Shown: in pieces, positions 1-8,798 of the stretch
Layout of the letters: each line of letters starts with the position of its first letter
Numbering within the stretch: position 1 is the first letter of the stretch
NCBI GenBank assembly: GCA_017881025.1
Contig: JADGRJ010000010.1
Location: 1-35,881 of the forward strand
DNA: 35,881 nucleotides
Direction: 5' to 3'
DNA from: Rhizobacter sp.
GTDB lineage: Bacteria > Pseudomonadota > Gammaproteobacteria > Burkholderiales > Burkholderiaceae_C
The notes under the pieces: generated by a model
Told to the model about the DNA's origin: nothing
What the model saw: only the letters and a program-made list of their open reading frames with translations
Databases searched by the model: none
Translations under genes and position numbers: made by a program

Positions 1-243
1 GTCGTCGCCTGCTCGCTGCGCGCGGCGTGGATCCTCGCGCCGGCGACGGTGCGCCGCTCAGTCGCGCGGGTCTTGCTCGCCTGGCCCTTGCCGCGCGTGC
101 TGGCGACACCGCTGCGCAAGCATGCCCAGGCGACGAGTGCCGGCTGTGCCTGCGACGGTTGCGACGGCGCGCCCGCAACGGCCAAGCCGCAGGCAGCAGG
201 CGGGGTCGCGCCGATCACGTTCCATCGCCGCGTTCCGCGCTGA
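1..243 (+). CDS. Partial small cysteine-rich protein, DUF6587-like (C-terminal part)
   Basis: The frame is open from the window edge to a TGA at 241-243, so the start is missing. The 80 visible residues begin with a hydrophobic stretch that looks like the end of a single membrane helix, followed by a basic segment. Then comes a small cysteine cluster (CACDGCD, about residues 53-59) and a C-terminus PITFHRR. This layout matches small bacterial proteins I associate with DUF6587, often near ferrous-iron transport genes. That family call is from memory and no neighbour here supports it. The Cys/Asp cluster could bind a metal or a disulfide partner. A function cannot be given. Confidence 0.5.
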   Translation, partial: VVACSLRAAWILAPATVRRSVARVLLAWPLPRVLATPLRKHAQATSAGCACDGCDGAPATAKPQAAGGVAPITFHRRVPR

Positions 244-288
244 AGGAGCGCCAAGGCGGCCGCGTCGTCGAGCGACGCGAACGATCCG

Positions 289-497
289 CTAGGGCCTGTT
301 CACGCTATGGGAGGGCTCGCGCAGGTGTGCTGCCGGCCGCCGGGCAAGGCGCACCTGCCCTTCGGGTGATCTCGGCAAACAGGCGCCCGCCGCGTTGCAA
401 ATGCTCGCCGTAGCTGCGGCTACGGCTGCGCTTTGCGCCTTGCGGGCGCCTGTTTGCCAAGTCACGCGAGCCCTCCCATAGCGTGAACAGGCCCTAG
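289..497. mobile_element. Palindromic MITE-like element at the 3' end of ispH
   Basis: A perfect 33-bp inverted repeat (289-321 and 465-497) bounds the element. Inside lie nested stems: an imperfect 10-bp stem (321-330 with 349-358), a perfect 17-bp stem (374-390 with 442-458), a 5-bp stem (397-401 with 432-436) and a perfect 8-bp stem with a 4-nt loop (407-414 with 419-426). Both ends carry CTAG. Because CTAG is its own reverse complement, it could be a 4-bp target duplication or part of the repeat. No protein is encoded. Size, terminal repeats and lack of coding capacity fit a non-autonomous MITE. The right-hand CTAG supplies the TAG stop of ispH. As RNA it would fold strongly and could stabilise or terminate the ispH transcript. 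Confidence 0.7.
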
Positions 498-1447
498 TTC
501 GGCAGCTCGCGCATCGCCTTGTCGCCAAGCCCCATCGGCAGCGGGAAATGGACGCGCTCGGGGGGGCCCGCGACGCTTCGAACCGACACCGCGCCGAGCG
601 CGCGCAGGCGCGCGACCACCGCCGCGACGAGCACCTCGGGCGCCGACGCGCCGGCGGTGAGGCCGACGCGGCGCTTGCCTTCGAACCACTCCGGGCGCAG
701 GTCGTCGGCGGTGTCGACCATGTAGGCGTCGGCGCCGAGCCGCTCGGCGAGCTCGCGCAGGCGATTGCTGTTCGACGAGCTCGGGCTGCCGACGACGATG
801 ACGACGTCGACATCGGGCGCGAGGACCTTGACCGCGTCCTGACGGTTCTGCGTCGCATAGCAGATGTCCTGCTGCTTCGGCTGGCGCACGTCGGGGAAGC
901 GCCGCTTCACGGCGGCGAGGATCTCGGCGGCATCGTCGACCGACAGCGTCGTCTGCGTCACGACCGCGAGCGGCTGCCCCGCACGCACCTCGACGTGCTC
1001 GACGTCGGCGACTTCCTCGACGAGGTAGATGCCATGGTCGAGCTGGCCCATCGTGCCCTCGACCTCGGGGTGTCCCTTGTGGCCGATCATGATGAACTCG
1101 TAGCCCTCGCGGGCGAGCTTGGCGACTTCGATGTGCACTTTCGTGACCAGCGGGCAGGTCGCGTCGAAGACCGAGAAGCCGCGCGCCGCCGCCTCCTTGC
1201 GCACCGCCTGCGACACGCCGTGGGCGCTGAAGACGAGCGTCGCCCCGGGCGGGACGTCTTCGAGGTCCTCGATGAAGATCGCGCCCTTTCGCTTCAGGTC
1301 GTCGACGACATAGGTGTTGTGGACGATCTCGTGGCGAACGTAGATCGGCGCGCCGAACTTGTGCAGCGCCCGCTCGACGATCTCGATCGCGCGATCAACA
1401 CCGGCGCAAAAGCCGCGCGGCTCGGCGAGGAGGACTTCTTCGAGCAT
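494..1447 (-). CDS. ispH: 4-hydroxy-3-methylbut-2-enyl diphosphate reductase (IspH/LytB)
   Basis: This is the last enzyme of the MEP isoprenoid pathway, a cytoplasmic [4Fe-4S] enzyme that reduces HMBPP to isopentenyl and dimethylallyl diphosphate. The three cluster cysteines are visible at Cys14 ([10 protein letters not shown]), Cys98 (DATCPLV) and Cys196 ([10 protein letters not shown]). The substrate-binding histidine motifs SAHGVS and [11 protein letters not shown] (with Glu128) are present, as is [11 protein letters not shown] near residue 222. Length (317 aa) is normal. The ATG overlaps the stop of the upstream FKBP gene by one base (TGATG), so the two are an operon with coupled translation, a common pairing in proteobacteria. 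The stop codon lies in the edge of the palindromic element at 289-497. Confidence 0.97.
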   Translation of the reverse strand: MLEEVLLAEPRGFCAGVDRAIEIVERALHKFGAPIYVRHEIVHNTYVVDDLKRKGAIFIEDLEDVPPGATLVFSAHGVSQAVRKEAAARGFSVFDATCPLVTKVHIEVAKLAREGYEFIMIGHKGHPEVEGTMGQLDHGIYLVEEVADVEHVEVRAGQPLAVVTQTTLSVDDAAEILAAVKRRFPDVRQPKQQDICYATQNRQDAVKVLAPDVDVVIVVGSPSSSNSNRLRELAERLGADAYMVDTADDLRPEWFEGKRRVGLTAGASAPEVLVAAVVARLRALGAVSVRSVAGPPERVHFPLPMGLGDKAMRELPN

Positions 1448-1887
1448 CAGAGGACGCCGATCAGTTTCACATCGAAGGTCAGCGGACGACCGGCGAGCGG
1501 ATGGTTGAAGTCGAAGACCAGGGCATCGTCCTCGATGCTGCGAACCACGCCGGCGATCGTTTGTCCGTCGGGCGCCGGGAAGCGGACGACGTCGCCGACG
1601 CGGTAGTCGCCGTCGGCATCCCCTTCGGCGTCGAGCACGGCGCGGCTGACGCGATGGACCAGCGCCGCATCGCGCTCGCCGAACGCCTCGCCGGCGGCGA
1701 GCGCGAACGACTCCTCGCTGCCCGCGACCAGGCCGATCAGGCGTGCCTCCATCGCCGGCGCGAGCTCGCCGGTGCCGAGCGACAGCGTCGCCGGCGGCGT
1801 GCCGAAGGTGTCGACGAAAGCGACGCCGTCGCCATCGCGCAGCCGGTAGTGCAAGGTGAGGAAGGAGCCGGGCTCGACGCGCTTCAA
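1447..1887 (-). CDS. fkpB: FKBP-type peptidyl-prolyl cis-trans isomerase, SlpA/FkpB family
   Basis: A 146-residue SlyD/SlpA-type prolyl isomerase. It opens with the FKBP strand (FLTLHYRL), followed by a central inserted flap domain (about residues 65-120). It ends with the family signature [16 protein letters not shown], which returns to the FKBP fold. There is no metal-binding histidine tail as in SlyD, which favours SlpA. The start is TTG, chosen because the frame has no ATG or GTG upstream and an AAAGG Shine-Dalgarno-like sequence lies about 8 bases before it. It is the first gene of the fkpB-ispH operon and is divergent from radC. Confidence 0.92.
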   Translation of the reverse strand: MKRVEPGSFLTLHYRLRDGDGVAFVDTFGTPPATLSLGTGELAPAMEARLIGLVAGSEESFALAAGEAFGERDAALVHRVSRAVLDAEGDADGDYRVGDVVRFPAPDGQTIAGVVRSIEDDALVFDFNHPLAGRPLTFDVKLIGVL

Positions 1888-1920
1888 GGCGTGCGCCTTT
1901 CGGGAGATAGACTGGGTTGC

Positions 1921-1926
1921 ATTTTA
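1921..1926 (-). promoter_or_regulatory. Candidate -10 box for fkpB-ispH
   Basis: On the minus strand this reads TAAAAT, five of six matches to TATAAT, 33 bases before the fkpB start in the 72-bp gap between divergent genes. No convincing -35 hexamer lies 16-18 bases upstream, so the call rests on the -10 match and its position. Confidence 0.25.
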
Positions 1927-1959
1927 CGAGCCGGGTGCACGGGCCCGTTTCGACCCGCC

Positions 1960-2631
1960 ATGTTCAAGGACATTCCCGCCTCGGCGCGACCGCGCGAGAA
2001 GCTCCTCGCCCTCGGGCCGGCGGCCCTCGCCGACGCCGAGCTGATCGCCCTGCTGCTGCGCACCGGCCTGGTCGGCACCGGCGTGCTCCAGCTCGCCGAG
2101 CAGCTGCTCGGCGCCTTCGGCGGCCTCGCCGGCCTGTTGCGCGCCGATCCGGAGCAACTGAAGAAGATCAAGGGGCTCGGCCCGGCCAAGCGCGCCGAGG
2201 TCGCGGCGGTGCTCGAGCTGGCGCGCCGCTCGATCGCGGCCGAGCTCGGAACGCGGCCGCTCTTCGATTCGCCCGGCAAGGTCAAGGAGTACCTGCACCT
2301 GCAGCTCGGCGGCCGCGAGCACGAGGTGTTCGCCGTCCTCTTCCTCGACGCACAGAGCCGCCTGGTCCGCCTCGAGGAGATGTTTCGCGGCACGCTGACG
2401 CAGACGAGCGTCTACCCGCGCGAGGTCGTCAAGCGCGCGCTCGAGCTCGGCGCCGCTGCCGTGATCCTCGCCCACAACCATCCGTCGGGCGCCGCCGAGC
2501 CGTCGCGCGCCGACGAGTTCCTGACCCAGACGCTGAAGAGCGCTCTCGCCCTCGTCGACGTCCGCGTCCTCGATCACCTCGTCGTCGGCCAGGGCGCGGT
2601 CGTGTCGTTCGCCGAGCGGGGGCTGCTGTGA
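1960..2631 (+). CDS. radC: RadC family JAB1/MPN metalloprotein
   Basis: A 223-residue RadC protein. The N-terminus ([10 protein letters not shown], then [14 protein letters not shown]) and helix-hairpin-helix segment ([14 protein letters not shown], about residues 67-80) are typical. The C-terminal JAB/MPN domain carries the zinc motif HNHPSG followed by the downstream Asp in LDHLVVG. The name is historical: the original DNA-repair phenotype was traced to recG, and the biochemical role is not settled. I chose the ATG at 1960 because the family motif starts right after it, although the frame is open further upstream. The GTGA overlap with the next gene implies translational coupling. Confidence 0.93.
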   Translation: MFKDIPASARPREKLLALGPAALADAELIALLLRTGLVGTGVLQLAEQLLGAFGGLAGLLRADPEQLKKIKGLGPAKRAEVAAVLELARRSIAAELGTRPLFDSPGKVKEYLHLQLGGREHEVFAVLFLDAQSRLVRLEEMFRGTLTQTSVYPREVVKRALELGAAAVILAHNHPSGAAEPSRADEFLTQTLKSALALVDVRVLDHLVVGQGAVVSFAERGLL

Positions 2632-3296
2632 CGGCGCCGGTCAAGGGCGGCGCGCTCGCCGACCTGGCGCGGATCCGCGCCGCTTTGCTCGACGAGCGCC
2701 GTCGCGCCGAGTCGCTCGCCGCCGGCGAGCGCGATCGCCTCGCCGCCGAGCGGCGCGAGAAGGATCTGTTCGCGGACGCCGTCGGCGCGGTCGTGCCGCT
2801 GCGCAAGAGCGCGACGCCGCACTTGCCGCGGGCGCGGCCACCGGCCGTCGCGCGCCAGCGCCAGCGCGACGAAGCCGCGGCGCTGGTCGAATCGATCTCC
2901 GACGCGTTCGACGTCGAGTCGCTGCTCGAGACCGACGACGCGCTCTCGTTTCGCCGCCGCGGCGTCGGCCTCGACGTCGTTCGCAAGCTCCGCCGCGGTG
3001 TCTGGGTGTTGCAGGACGAGATCGACCTGCACGGCCTGCGCAGCGACGCGGCGCGCGAGCGCGTCGCCGACTTCCTGCGCGATTCAGCCCGCGCCGGGTT
3101 GCGCTGCGTTCGCGTCGTCCACGGCAAGGGCCTGGGCTCGCCCGGACGCGAGCCGGTGCTGAAGGCGAAGGTGAAGTCGTGGCTCATGCAGCGCAGCGAA
3201 GTGCTTGCGTTCACCCACGCGCGGCCGGCCGACGGCGGCCACGGCGCGTTGATCGTGCTGCTGAAGCCCGGCCCGAGGAACGGCGTCTCGGGCTGA
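2628..3296 (+). CDS. Smr domain protein (C-terminal Smr/MutS2-type)
   Basis: A 222-residue protein starting at a GTG that overlaps the radC stop (GTGA). The first 110 residues are charged, rich in Arg, Glu and Ala and probably helical. The C-terminal 90 residues are an Smr domain: [16 protein letters not shown], then [18 protein letters not shown], then HGALIVLLK. Stand-alone Smr proteins of this layout (SmrA/SmrB type) are nucleases acting on RNA or DNA; E. coli SmrB cleaves mRNA at collided ribosomes. The DLHG and HGKG motifs expected for activity are intact. It converges with the MinD-like gene across only 12 bases. Confidence 0.88.
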   Translation: MTAPVKGGALADLARIRAALLDERRRAESLAAGERDRLAAERREKDLFADAVGAVVPLRKSATPHLPRARPPAVARQRQRDEAAALVESISDAFDVESLLETDDALSFRRRGVGLDVVRKLRRGVWVLQDEIDLHGLRSDAARERVADFLRDSARAGLRCVRVVHGKGLGSPGREPVLKAKVKSWLMQRSEVLAFTHARPADGGHGALIVLLKPGPRNGVSG

Positions 3297-3308
3297 GACC
3301 CAGCGTCG

Positions 3309-4094
3309 CTACGACGCCATGCGACCGGCGATCGCGACCACCGCGAGCGCCGCCGGCGAGCCGGGCATGCTCTCGAGCAGCAACTTCCGCTTCTGAACGG
3401 CTTCGCGCACGGAAAAATCGGTCGGGATCTCGCCCAGCAGCTCGAGCGGCACGGCGGCCCCCCGGCCGTCGTCGAGCGACGGGCAGACGAAGCGGTCGAC
3501 GACGAGTTGCAGCTGCTTCCTGATCGTCCTGCCCTCGCCGTTGACGCTGACCTGGTTGACGACGACGCGTATCGCCCTTCGGCCCTGCTGCATGGCCAGC
3601 ACCTTGATCGTCGCGTAGGCGTCGGTCATCGATGTCGGCTCGGGGGTGGCGATGACAAGCACGTCGTCGGCGAGCGAGATCGCGTGCAGGACGACGTCGG
3701 AGATGCCGGCGCCGGTGTCGAGCAGGATGCGGTCGAAGCGCGGCGCGACGCGCTCGATGATGTCGACGAGCTGCTCTCTGACCTGCGGCGTCAGGCGCGA
3801 GTACTCGACCAGACCCGAGCCGGCGAGCAGCACCGAGAAGCCGCCGGGCGCCGGCAGGATCGCCTCGTCGAGGCTCGCCTTGCCGGTGAAGACGTCGTGC
3901 AGCGTGATCTTCGGATGCAGGTTGAGGACGACGTCGAGATTGGCCAGGCCGAGATCGGCGTCGATGACGAGGACGCGGTCGCCGCGTCGCGCCAGGGCCG
4001 CCGCCAGGTTCGCCGCGAAGAACGTCTTGCCGACGCCTCCCTTGCCGCTCGTCACCGCGAGGATTCGTGCCCGAGGGCTGGTCGGGACGGTCAT
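3309..4094 (-). CDS. MinD/ParA-family ATPase, FlhG (FleN)-like
   Basis: A 261-residue deviant-Walker-A ATPase. The motif SGKGGVGKT spans residues 16-24 with the signature lysine, DADLGLANLD starts at 45, and the switch segment LLDTGAGISD follows near residue 120. The DLGLANLD-VLNLHP and TPEPTSMTDAYATIK patterns are those of FlhG/FleN, which set flagellar number and place. The short C-terminus (AIAGRMAS) lacks the amphipathic KGFLKRLF helix of true MinD. Its ATG overlaps the stop of the diguanylate cyclase gene by one base (TGATG), so both are made together. No flagellar genes are in the window, so a role in another polar or partition process is possible. Confidence 0.85.
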   Translation of the reverse strand: MTVPTSPRARILAVTSGKGGVGKTFFAANLAAALARRGDRVLVIDADLGLANLDVVLNLHPKITLHDVFTGKASLDEAILPAPGGFSVLLAGSGLVEYSRLTPQVREQLVDIIERVAPRFDRILLDTGAGISDVVLHAISLADDVLVIATPEPTSMTDAYATIKVLAMQQGRRAIRVVVNQVSVNGEGRTIRKQLQLVVDRFVCPSLDDGRGAAVPLELLGEIPTDFSVREAVQKRKLLLESMPGSPAALAVVAIAGRMAS

Positions 4095-4819
4095 CAGAGC
4101 TCCGAGAACTGGGACGTGCCGAAGAGGAGGCCTTTTTCCTCGGCGCTGACGTGGGAGACGATCGGCTGCTCGAGGCAGGCGCGGTTGCGCCCTTCCGACT
4201 TGGCGCGGTAGAGCTGCTGATCGGCGCGCTCGACCCAGAGCAGCGGCGAGGAGCGAACCCATTGCGGCGCGAAGGCGCCGCCGATCGACACGGTGACCGA
4301 GACCTCCTCGCCGGGGCCGATGTCGATGCGGCGCGAGCCGACGTGGGTGCGGATCCGCTCGGCCACGTGCTGGGCAAAGAACGGCGCGCAGTTGGGCAGG
4401 ATCATGGCGAACTCCTCGCCGCCGAAGCGCGCGACGGTGTCCATCGGCCGGATGCATTCGCCGAGCGCGACCGCGACCGCCTTCAGGACGATGTCGCCGG
4501 CCTGGTGTCCGTGCGCATCGTTGACGCGCTTGAAGTGGTCGATGTCGATCATCAGCACCAGCGCCGGCTCGCCGGCGCGCGCGACGCGATCGACCTCGCT
4601 CGCCAGCGTCAGCTCGAAGTGACGCCGGTTCGCCAGGCCGGTGAGCGGATCGCGGCTCGAGAGCTGGCACAGGCCGTCGATCACCGCCTGCAGCCAGGCC
4701 GCGTCGCCAGCGCTGCGGCGCTCCGGCAGGACATGGCCCGATTGCTGCAGCAACTGCAGCGCCCCGTCGAGGCTGAGCGTGCCTCGATCGCTGAGCGGAG
4801 GGTCGATCTTGGACGGCAC
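4094..4819 (-). CDS. Diguanylate cyclase (GGDEF domain)
   Basis: A 241-residue cytoplasmic protein with no membrane helix. Residues 1-50 are an uncharacterised N-terminus. The GGDEF domain starts at DPLTGLANRRHFE (residue 57) and includes DIDHFKRVND, the active-site GGEEF at 133-137 and the closing YRAKSEGRN. An RxxD inhibitory site (Arg124-Asp127) lies exactly five residues before GGEEF, so product feedback by c-di-GMP is expected. It should make c-di-GMP from two GTP. There is no recognisable sensor domain. It is the first gene of a two-gene unit with the MinD-like ATPase. A TAGACT -10-like box (4843-4848, minus strand) lies in the 140-bp upstream gap. Confidence 0.92.
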   Translation of the reverse strand: MPSKIDPPLSDRGTLSLDGALQLLQQSGHVLPERRSAGDAAWLQAVIDGLCQLSSRDPLTGLANRRHFELTLASEVDRVARAGEPALVLMIDIDHFKRVNDAHGHQAGDIVLKAVAVALGECIRPMDTVARFGGEEFAMILPNCAPFFAQHVAERIRTHVGSRRIDIGPGEEVSVTVSIGGAFAPQWVRSSPLLWVERADQQLYRAKSEGRNRACLEQPIVSHVSAEEKGLLFGTSQFSEL

Positions 4820-4959
4820 GAAGTGGGCGTGAGCTTCGGGTCAGTCTAGCAGCGGGGTCTCGCGCTGGGCGCAGGCGAGCGTCGACGAGCCATCGAGTGC
4901 GGCGAATGCACGCGAACCGGTGCGTGGCCGCAACGCGCGCGGATCGTGAGGAGCCGACC

Positions 4960-6216
4960 TCAGCGAGGCTCGGCGAGGAAGAGCTGCTGCAGGTCGTTCA
5001 GGAAATCGAAGCCGAGCGGCGTCGGCCTGACGTGCTTCAGGTCGCGCTCGACGAGGCCGCGCCGCTCGGCCTCGGCGAGCGGCTGCTCGATCGTCGAGAG
5101 CGGCAGGCCGGTCCGCTCGGCGAAGCGGGCGGTCTCGAAGCCCTCCTTCAGCCGCAGCGCGTTGAGCATGAACTCGAACGGCAGGTCGGTACGCGCGATC
5201 TCGCTCTCGGAGGCGATCGCCGCGCCGGCCTCGGCGCCCGCCATGTAGGCCGCCGGATCGCGCAGGCGCACCTGGCGGGCGATCCGGTGCGGGAAGCTGA
5301 TCTTGCCGTGAGCGCCGGCGCCGATGCCGAGGTAGTCGCCGAACTCCCAGTAGTTGAGGTTGTGCCGGGCGCGGTGCCCGGCGCGCGCGAACGCCGAGAC
5401 CTCGTAGCGTTCCAGACCGGCGCCCTGCGCCCGCTCGACGATGTGGTCGAGCATGGCCGAGGCGAGGTCGTCGTCGGGCAGCGGCGGCGGATGCACCGCG
5501 AAGTAGGTGTTCGGCTCGATCGTCAGGTGATAGAGCGACAAGTGCGGCGGCGCAAAGGACAGCGCGGCTTCGACGTCGGCGCCGCACTCGGCGAGCGTCT
5601 GCCCCGGCAGCGCGTACATGAGGTCGAGGTTGAAGGTCGCGAACGCCGCCTTCGCTTCCTCGACGGCGGCGTGCGCCTGCGCCGCGTCGTGGACGCGGCC
5701 GAGGGCGAGCAGCTTGGCGTCGTCGAAGCTCTGCACCCCGATCGACAACCGCGTGACGCCGGCCTCGGCGTAGGCGTGGAAGCGCTCGCGCTCGAACGTG
5801 CCGGGGTTGGCCTCGAGCGTGATCTCGCAGCCGGGCTCGAGCGGCAACCGGGCGCGGATCGCGGCGACGAGCCGCTCGATGGATGCCGGCGCGAACAGGC
5901 TCGGCGTGCCGCCGCCGATGAAAACGGTGTGGACGCGCCGGCCCCAGACGAAGGGCAGCGACGCTTCCAGGTCGCGAACGAGGGCGTCGACATAACGCGA
6001 CTCGGGGAGCGCGCCGGCGTCGCCGCGCCAGGCGTGCGAATTGAAGTCGCAGTACGGGCACTTCTTCAGGCACCACGGCAGGTGGACGTAGAGCGACAGC
6101 GGCGGCAGCGCCGCCAGGGTCAGCGCGCCGGGGCGCATGAATCGCGCGAGTCGCTCGGCGACGTCGCCGAGGGGACGCGCCGCCGCCGGCTCGACGACGA
6201 TCGGCACGGCGGCCAT
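4960..6216 (-). CDS. hemW: Radical SAM heme chaperone HemW (HemN-like)
   Basis: A 418-residue radical SAM protein. The CX3CX2C cluster motif is Cys49, Cys53 and Cys56 (WCLKKCPYCDFNSH). It is followed by FIGGGTPSL, LEANPGTFE, SIGVQSF, LDLMYALPGQT and the HemW motif HNLNYWEFGDYLGIGAGAHG. The next residue after the third Cys is Asp, as in HemW, rather than the extra Cys of genuine HemN oxidase. HemW delivers heme to respiratory enzymes. The assigned start gives about 38 residues before the core. A second in-frame ATG at 6138 would give a length closer to the E. coli protein. It lies two bases after rdgB in the rph-rdgB-hemW operon. Confidence 0.93.
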   Translation of the reverse strand: MAAVPIVVEPAAARPLGDVAERLARFMRPGALTLAALPPLSLYVHLPWCLKKCPYCDFNSHAWRGDAGALPESRYVDALVRDLEASLPFVWGRRVHTVFIGGGTPSLFAPASIERLVAAIRARLPLEPGCEITLEANPGTFERERFHAYAEAGVTRLSIGVQSFDDAKLLALGRVHDAAQAHAAVEEAKAAFATFNLDLMYALPGQTLAECGADVEAALSFAPPHLSLYHLTIEPNTYFAVHPPPLPDDDLASAMLDHIVERAQGAGLERYEVSAFARAGHRARHNLNYWEFGDYLGIGAGAHGKISFPHRIARQVRLRDPAAYMAGAEAGAAIASESEIARTDLPFEFMLNALRLKEGFETARFAERTGLPLSTIEQPLAEAERRGLVERDLKHVRPTPLGFDFLNDLQQLFLAEPR

Positions 6217-6218
6217 CG

Positions 6219-6881
6219 CTAGCGCCCGCTCGCGCTCGCCTCGCTCAGCGCGCGCAAGCCCCAGGCCTCGCGCAGCAGCGAGAGCATCCGCTCGGCGGCC
6301 TGGGCGCGATGGCTGAGGTGGTTCTTGGTGTCGGCGTCGAGCTCGGCGACGGTGCGGCCGAACGATGGCAGGTAGAGCAGCGGGTCGTAGCCGAAGCCGC
6401 CCGATCCGCGCGGTGCCTCGAGCAGCTCGCCGCCCCAGCGACCGATGGCGACGACCGGCTCGGGGTCGTCGGCGCGTCGCACCGCGACCAGCGCCGCGAC
6501 GAAGTGCGCGGCGCGGTGCCGTTCGCCGCGCAGCAGCTCGAGCAGGCGCCGGTTGTTGGCGACGTCCTGGCGGCGCCGGAACGTCTCGCGCTCTTCGCCG
6601 GGCTCGCGCTCGATCGGCGCGAAGTGCGCCGAGGCGACGCCGGGCGCGCCGCCGAGCGCGTCGACGCACAGGCCCGAGTCGTCGGCGATCGCCGCCCCGC
6701 CGGCGGCGCGCGCCGCGTGGCGCGCCTTGGCGAGCGCGTTCTCGATGAAGGTGACGTGCGGCTCGTCGGCCTCGCCGATCGCGAGCGCGCCCTGCGCGAC
6801 GAGATCGACGCCGAGCGGCGCGAACAGGTCGGCGAGCTCGGCGAGCTTGCCGGGATTGTTCGAAGCGAGGACCAGCCTCAC
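6219..6881 (-). CDS. rdgB: dITP/XTP pyrophosphatase, RdgB/HAM1 family
   Basis: A 220-residue nucleotide-pool sanitising enzyme that hydrolyses dITP, dXTP and ITP to monophosphates so they are not built into DNA or RNA. The HAM1 motifs are visible: [11 protein letters not shown] at the N-terminus, [28 protein letters not shown] with the catalytic Asp, and the C-terminal [14 protein letters not shown] followed by [10 protein letters not shown]. The start is a GTG overlapping the rph stop (GTGA), which places the family motif at residue 4. It is slightly longer than E. coli RdgB. Confidence 0.95.
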   Translation of the reverse strand: MRLVLASNNPGKLAELADLFAPLGVDLVAQGALAIGEADEPHVTFIENALAKARHAARAAGGAAIADDSGLCVDALGGAPGVASAHFAPIEREPGEERETFRRRQDVANNRRLLELLRGERHRAAHFVAALVAVRRADDPEPVVAIGRWGGELLEAPRGSGGFGYDPLLYLPSFGRTVAELDADTKNHLSHRAQAAERMLSLLREAWGLRALSEASASGR

Positions 6882-7621
6882 GCCGCGACCGGCAGCGGCG
6901 CGGCCAGGGCCCGGCGCTGCGCTGCGACCAGCTCGCCGATGCCCTTGCCGGCGAGTGCGAGCAGCGCGTCCATCTCGGCGCGCGAAAAGGTCGCGCCTTC
7001 GGCCGTTCCCTGCAGCTCGACGAAACCCCCGGCGCCGGTCATGACGACGTTCATGTCGGTGTCGCAGGCCGAGTCCTCGACGTATTCGAGGTCGAGCAGC
7101 GGCGTGCGGTCGACGATGCCGACCGAGACCGCGGCGACGAAGTCGCGGATCGGCGCGCGGGCGACGCGGCCCTGCGCCATGAGCCAGGTGACGGCGTCGT
7201 GCGCGGCGACGAAGGCACCGGTGATCGCCGCGGTGCGCGTTCCGCCGTCGGCCTGGAGCACGTCGCAGTCGAGCGAGATCGTCCGCTCGCCAAGGGCGGA
7301 CAGATCGAAGACGCAGCGCAGCGACCGGCCGATCAGGCGCTGGATCTCCTGCGTTCGCCCGCTCTGCTTGCCGCGCGCCGCCTCGCGATCGCTGCGCGTA
7401 TGCGTCGAGCGCGGCAGCATCCCGTACTCGGCGGTCAGCCATCCCTCGCCGCTCCCCCGCTTGTGCGGCGGCACCTTCTCCTCGACCGACGCGGTGCACA
7501 GCACCTTGGTGTCGCCAAACGCGACGAGCACGGAGCCTTCGGCGTGCCGCGTGAAGCCGCGCACTATCGAAATCGGCCGCAGCGCGTCGTGCGCACGGTC
7601 ATTGGATCGTTTGAATGTCAT
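6878..7621 (-). CDS. rph: Ribonuclease PH
   Basis: A 247-residue phosphorolytic 3'-5' exoribonuclease that trims the 3' ends of tRNA precursors. The sequence carries the family landmarks [69 protein letters not shown] and [10 protein letters not shown]. Length is normal and, unlike the K-12 allele, the C-terminus is intact. The ATG at 7621 gives the usual [17 protein letters not shown]-type opening. It is the first gene of rph-rdgB-hemW. The preceding 149 bp contains hairpin-forming repeats. Confidence 0.96.
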   Translation of the reverse strand: MTFKRSNDRAHDALRPISIVRGFTRHAEGSVLVAFGDTKVLCTASVEEKVPPHKRGSGEGWLTAEYGMLPRSTHTRSDREAARGKQSGRTQEIQRLIGRSLRCVFDLSALGERTISLDCDVLQADGGTRTAAITGAFVAAHDAVTWLMAQGRVARAPIRDFVAAVSVGIVDRTPLLDLEYVEDSACDTDMNVVMTGAGGFVELQGTAEGATFSRAEMDALLALAGKGIGELVAAQRRALAAPLPVAA

Positions 7622-7640
7622 GCCCGGATTGTCGCCGCCC

Positions 7641-7700
7641 GAGAGGGGCGCCAGCGGCGCCCGCCCCTCCCTCTCGGAGGGAGGGGAGCGAAGCGGGGAG
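7641..7700. repeat. Cluster of GC-rich hairpins upstream of rph
   Basis: Two adjacent stem-loops: GGCGCC-AGC-GGCGCC at 7647-7661, and a perfect 10-bp stem with a 3-nt loop at 7664-7673/7677-7686. They sit between the PP2C gene and rph, so would be in the 5' leader of rph if transcription starts upstream. The composition resembles dispersed intergenic palindromes common in Burkholderiales, but I cannot count copies in the genome. Confidence 0.4.
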
Positions 7701-7747
7701 GGAGCGATCCTGTTAAGGCGAAGCGAAGCGAGCAAGCGGTTCGAGCG

Positions 7748-7773
7748 AGCAAGAAAGGTTGACCGAACGGTCA
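7748..7773 (-). terminator. Possible terminator overlapping the PP2C stop codon
   Basis: On the minus strand the PP2C stop TGA begins a palindrome (TGACCG/CGGTCA, 7760-7773; five pairs around a 4-nt loop) followed by a pyrimidine run ACCTTTCTT. It is short for an intrinsic terminator, so readthrough into rph is possible. Confidence 0.35.
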
Positions 7774-8688
7774 GCTTTTCTTGTGCTGCGAGGACCGCTT
7801 GATCGCTTCGTTGATTTCCTTGATCGAGCGCTCGATCTCGGCATCGTCGAGCTCGTCCGGCGAGACATCGGTGCCGAGCACGCTCGCCTGGATCGTCGAG
7901 GCGAACACCGCCTCGCCGAGCGACGTCGTCTGGATGCCCGAGCCACTGTCGTTCTCGACGCCTTCCCACTCCATCGCCAGGACCGAGACGTTGTCGGACT
8001 TCGGGCCGCCGTTGCGCAAGGCCTGCTCGACCAGCTCGGGCACCGAGTCGGAAAGCGGCAGCGACGTCAGCTGGTCGGTGATCTCGCTGTCGCTCACCGT
8101 CCCCCAGAGTCCGTCGGAACAGAGCAGGAGCCGGTCGCCGGCCTGCATCAGCAGCGGGCCGACCGTATCGACGACGGGCTTGCCGGGGCTGCCGAGGCAG
8201 GTGAAGAGGACGTTGCGATTGAAGCGGTCGCCCATCGGCACGACCTGGCTCATCGTCTGCTGCAGCTCCGAGTACGAGTGGTCGCGCGTGCGGGCAATCA
8301 GCTTGTCGCCGCGGACCATGTACAGGCGCGAGTCGCCGCAGTGCGCCCAGTAGGCGGCGTTGCCCTGCATCAGGCAGGCAACGATCGTCGTGCGCGGCGT
8401 GTCGATCAGCGCCTTCTGCGTCGCGTAGCGAAGCAGCTGGTGGTGGCCGGCGACGATCGCCTCGTGCAGGAAGCGCAGCGGGTCGGGAAGCGTCGGCTTG
8501 CAGTCGCGCTGGAACATCGCGGCGAGGGTCTGCAGCGCGAGCTGCGAGGCGACCTCGCCTTCCGGATGGCCGCCCATGCCGTCGGCGAGGGCGAACAGGC
8601 CCGCGTCGCGCGTGTAGCAATAGCCCATGCGGTCTTCGTTCTTCTCGCGGCCGCCCTTGCGGCTGACCTGGTAGACGGAGAAGCGCAT
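7771..8688 (-). CDS. PP2C-type Ser/Thr protein phosphatase (PppA/Stp-like)
   Basis: A 305-residue metal-dependent phosphatase. The PP2C motifs appear in order: KNEDR (Asp19), ADGMGG (Asp36), [22 protein letters not shown] and [10 protein letters not shown], so the metal ligands are complete. After about residue 240 the protein has an acidic extension ending in a basic SSQHKKS tail. The gene follows the Ser/Thr kinase at 8799-9767 on the same strand with 110 bp between. The pair is a classical bacterial kinase-phosphatase couple, and the phosphatase likely reverses the kinase's work and its autophosphorylation. Targets are not evident. Confidence 0.93.
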   Translation of the reverse strand: MRFSVYQVSRKGGREKNEDRMGYCYTRDAGLFALADGMGGHPEGEVASQLALQTLAAMFQRDCKPTLPDPLRFLHEAIVAGHHQLLRYATQKALIDTPRTTIVACLMQGNAAYWAHCGDSRLYMVRGDKLIARTRDHSYSELQQTMSQVVPMGDRFNRNVLFTCLGSPGKPVVDTVGPLLMQAGDRLLLCSDGLWGTVSDSEITDQLTSLPLSDSVPELVEQALRNGGPKSDNVSVLAMEWEGVENDSGSGIQTTSLGEAVFASTIQASVLGTDVSPDELDDAEIERSIKEINEAIKRSSQHKKS

Positions 8689-8715
8689 CTGACTAGCGAC
8701 GCGTGGAGGCGAGCC

Positions 8716-8785
8716 GCGCCCGAGCGCCGGGCCGCCCCAAGCCGGGCGCCGCCCCCTCGGGGGGCAGCGAACGCAGTGAGGGCGC
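8716..8785. repeat. REP-like palindromic repeat between kinase and phosphatase
   Basis: The 110-bp gap contains a very GC-rich segment with a stem GCCCCC-TCG-GGGGGC (8751-8765) followed by CAGCGAACGCAGTGAGGGCG. This sequence style is a frequent dispersed intergenic repeat in Burkholderiales genomes (from memory). It could act as a transcript processing or partial termination signal between the two genes. Confidence 0.45.
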
Positions 8786-8798
8786 CATCGGGCCCATG

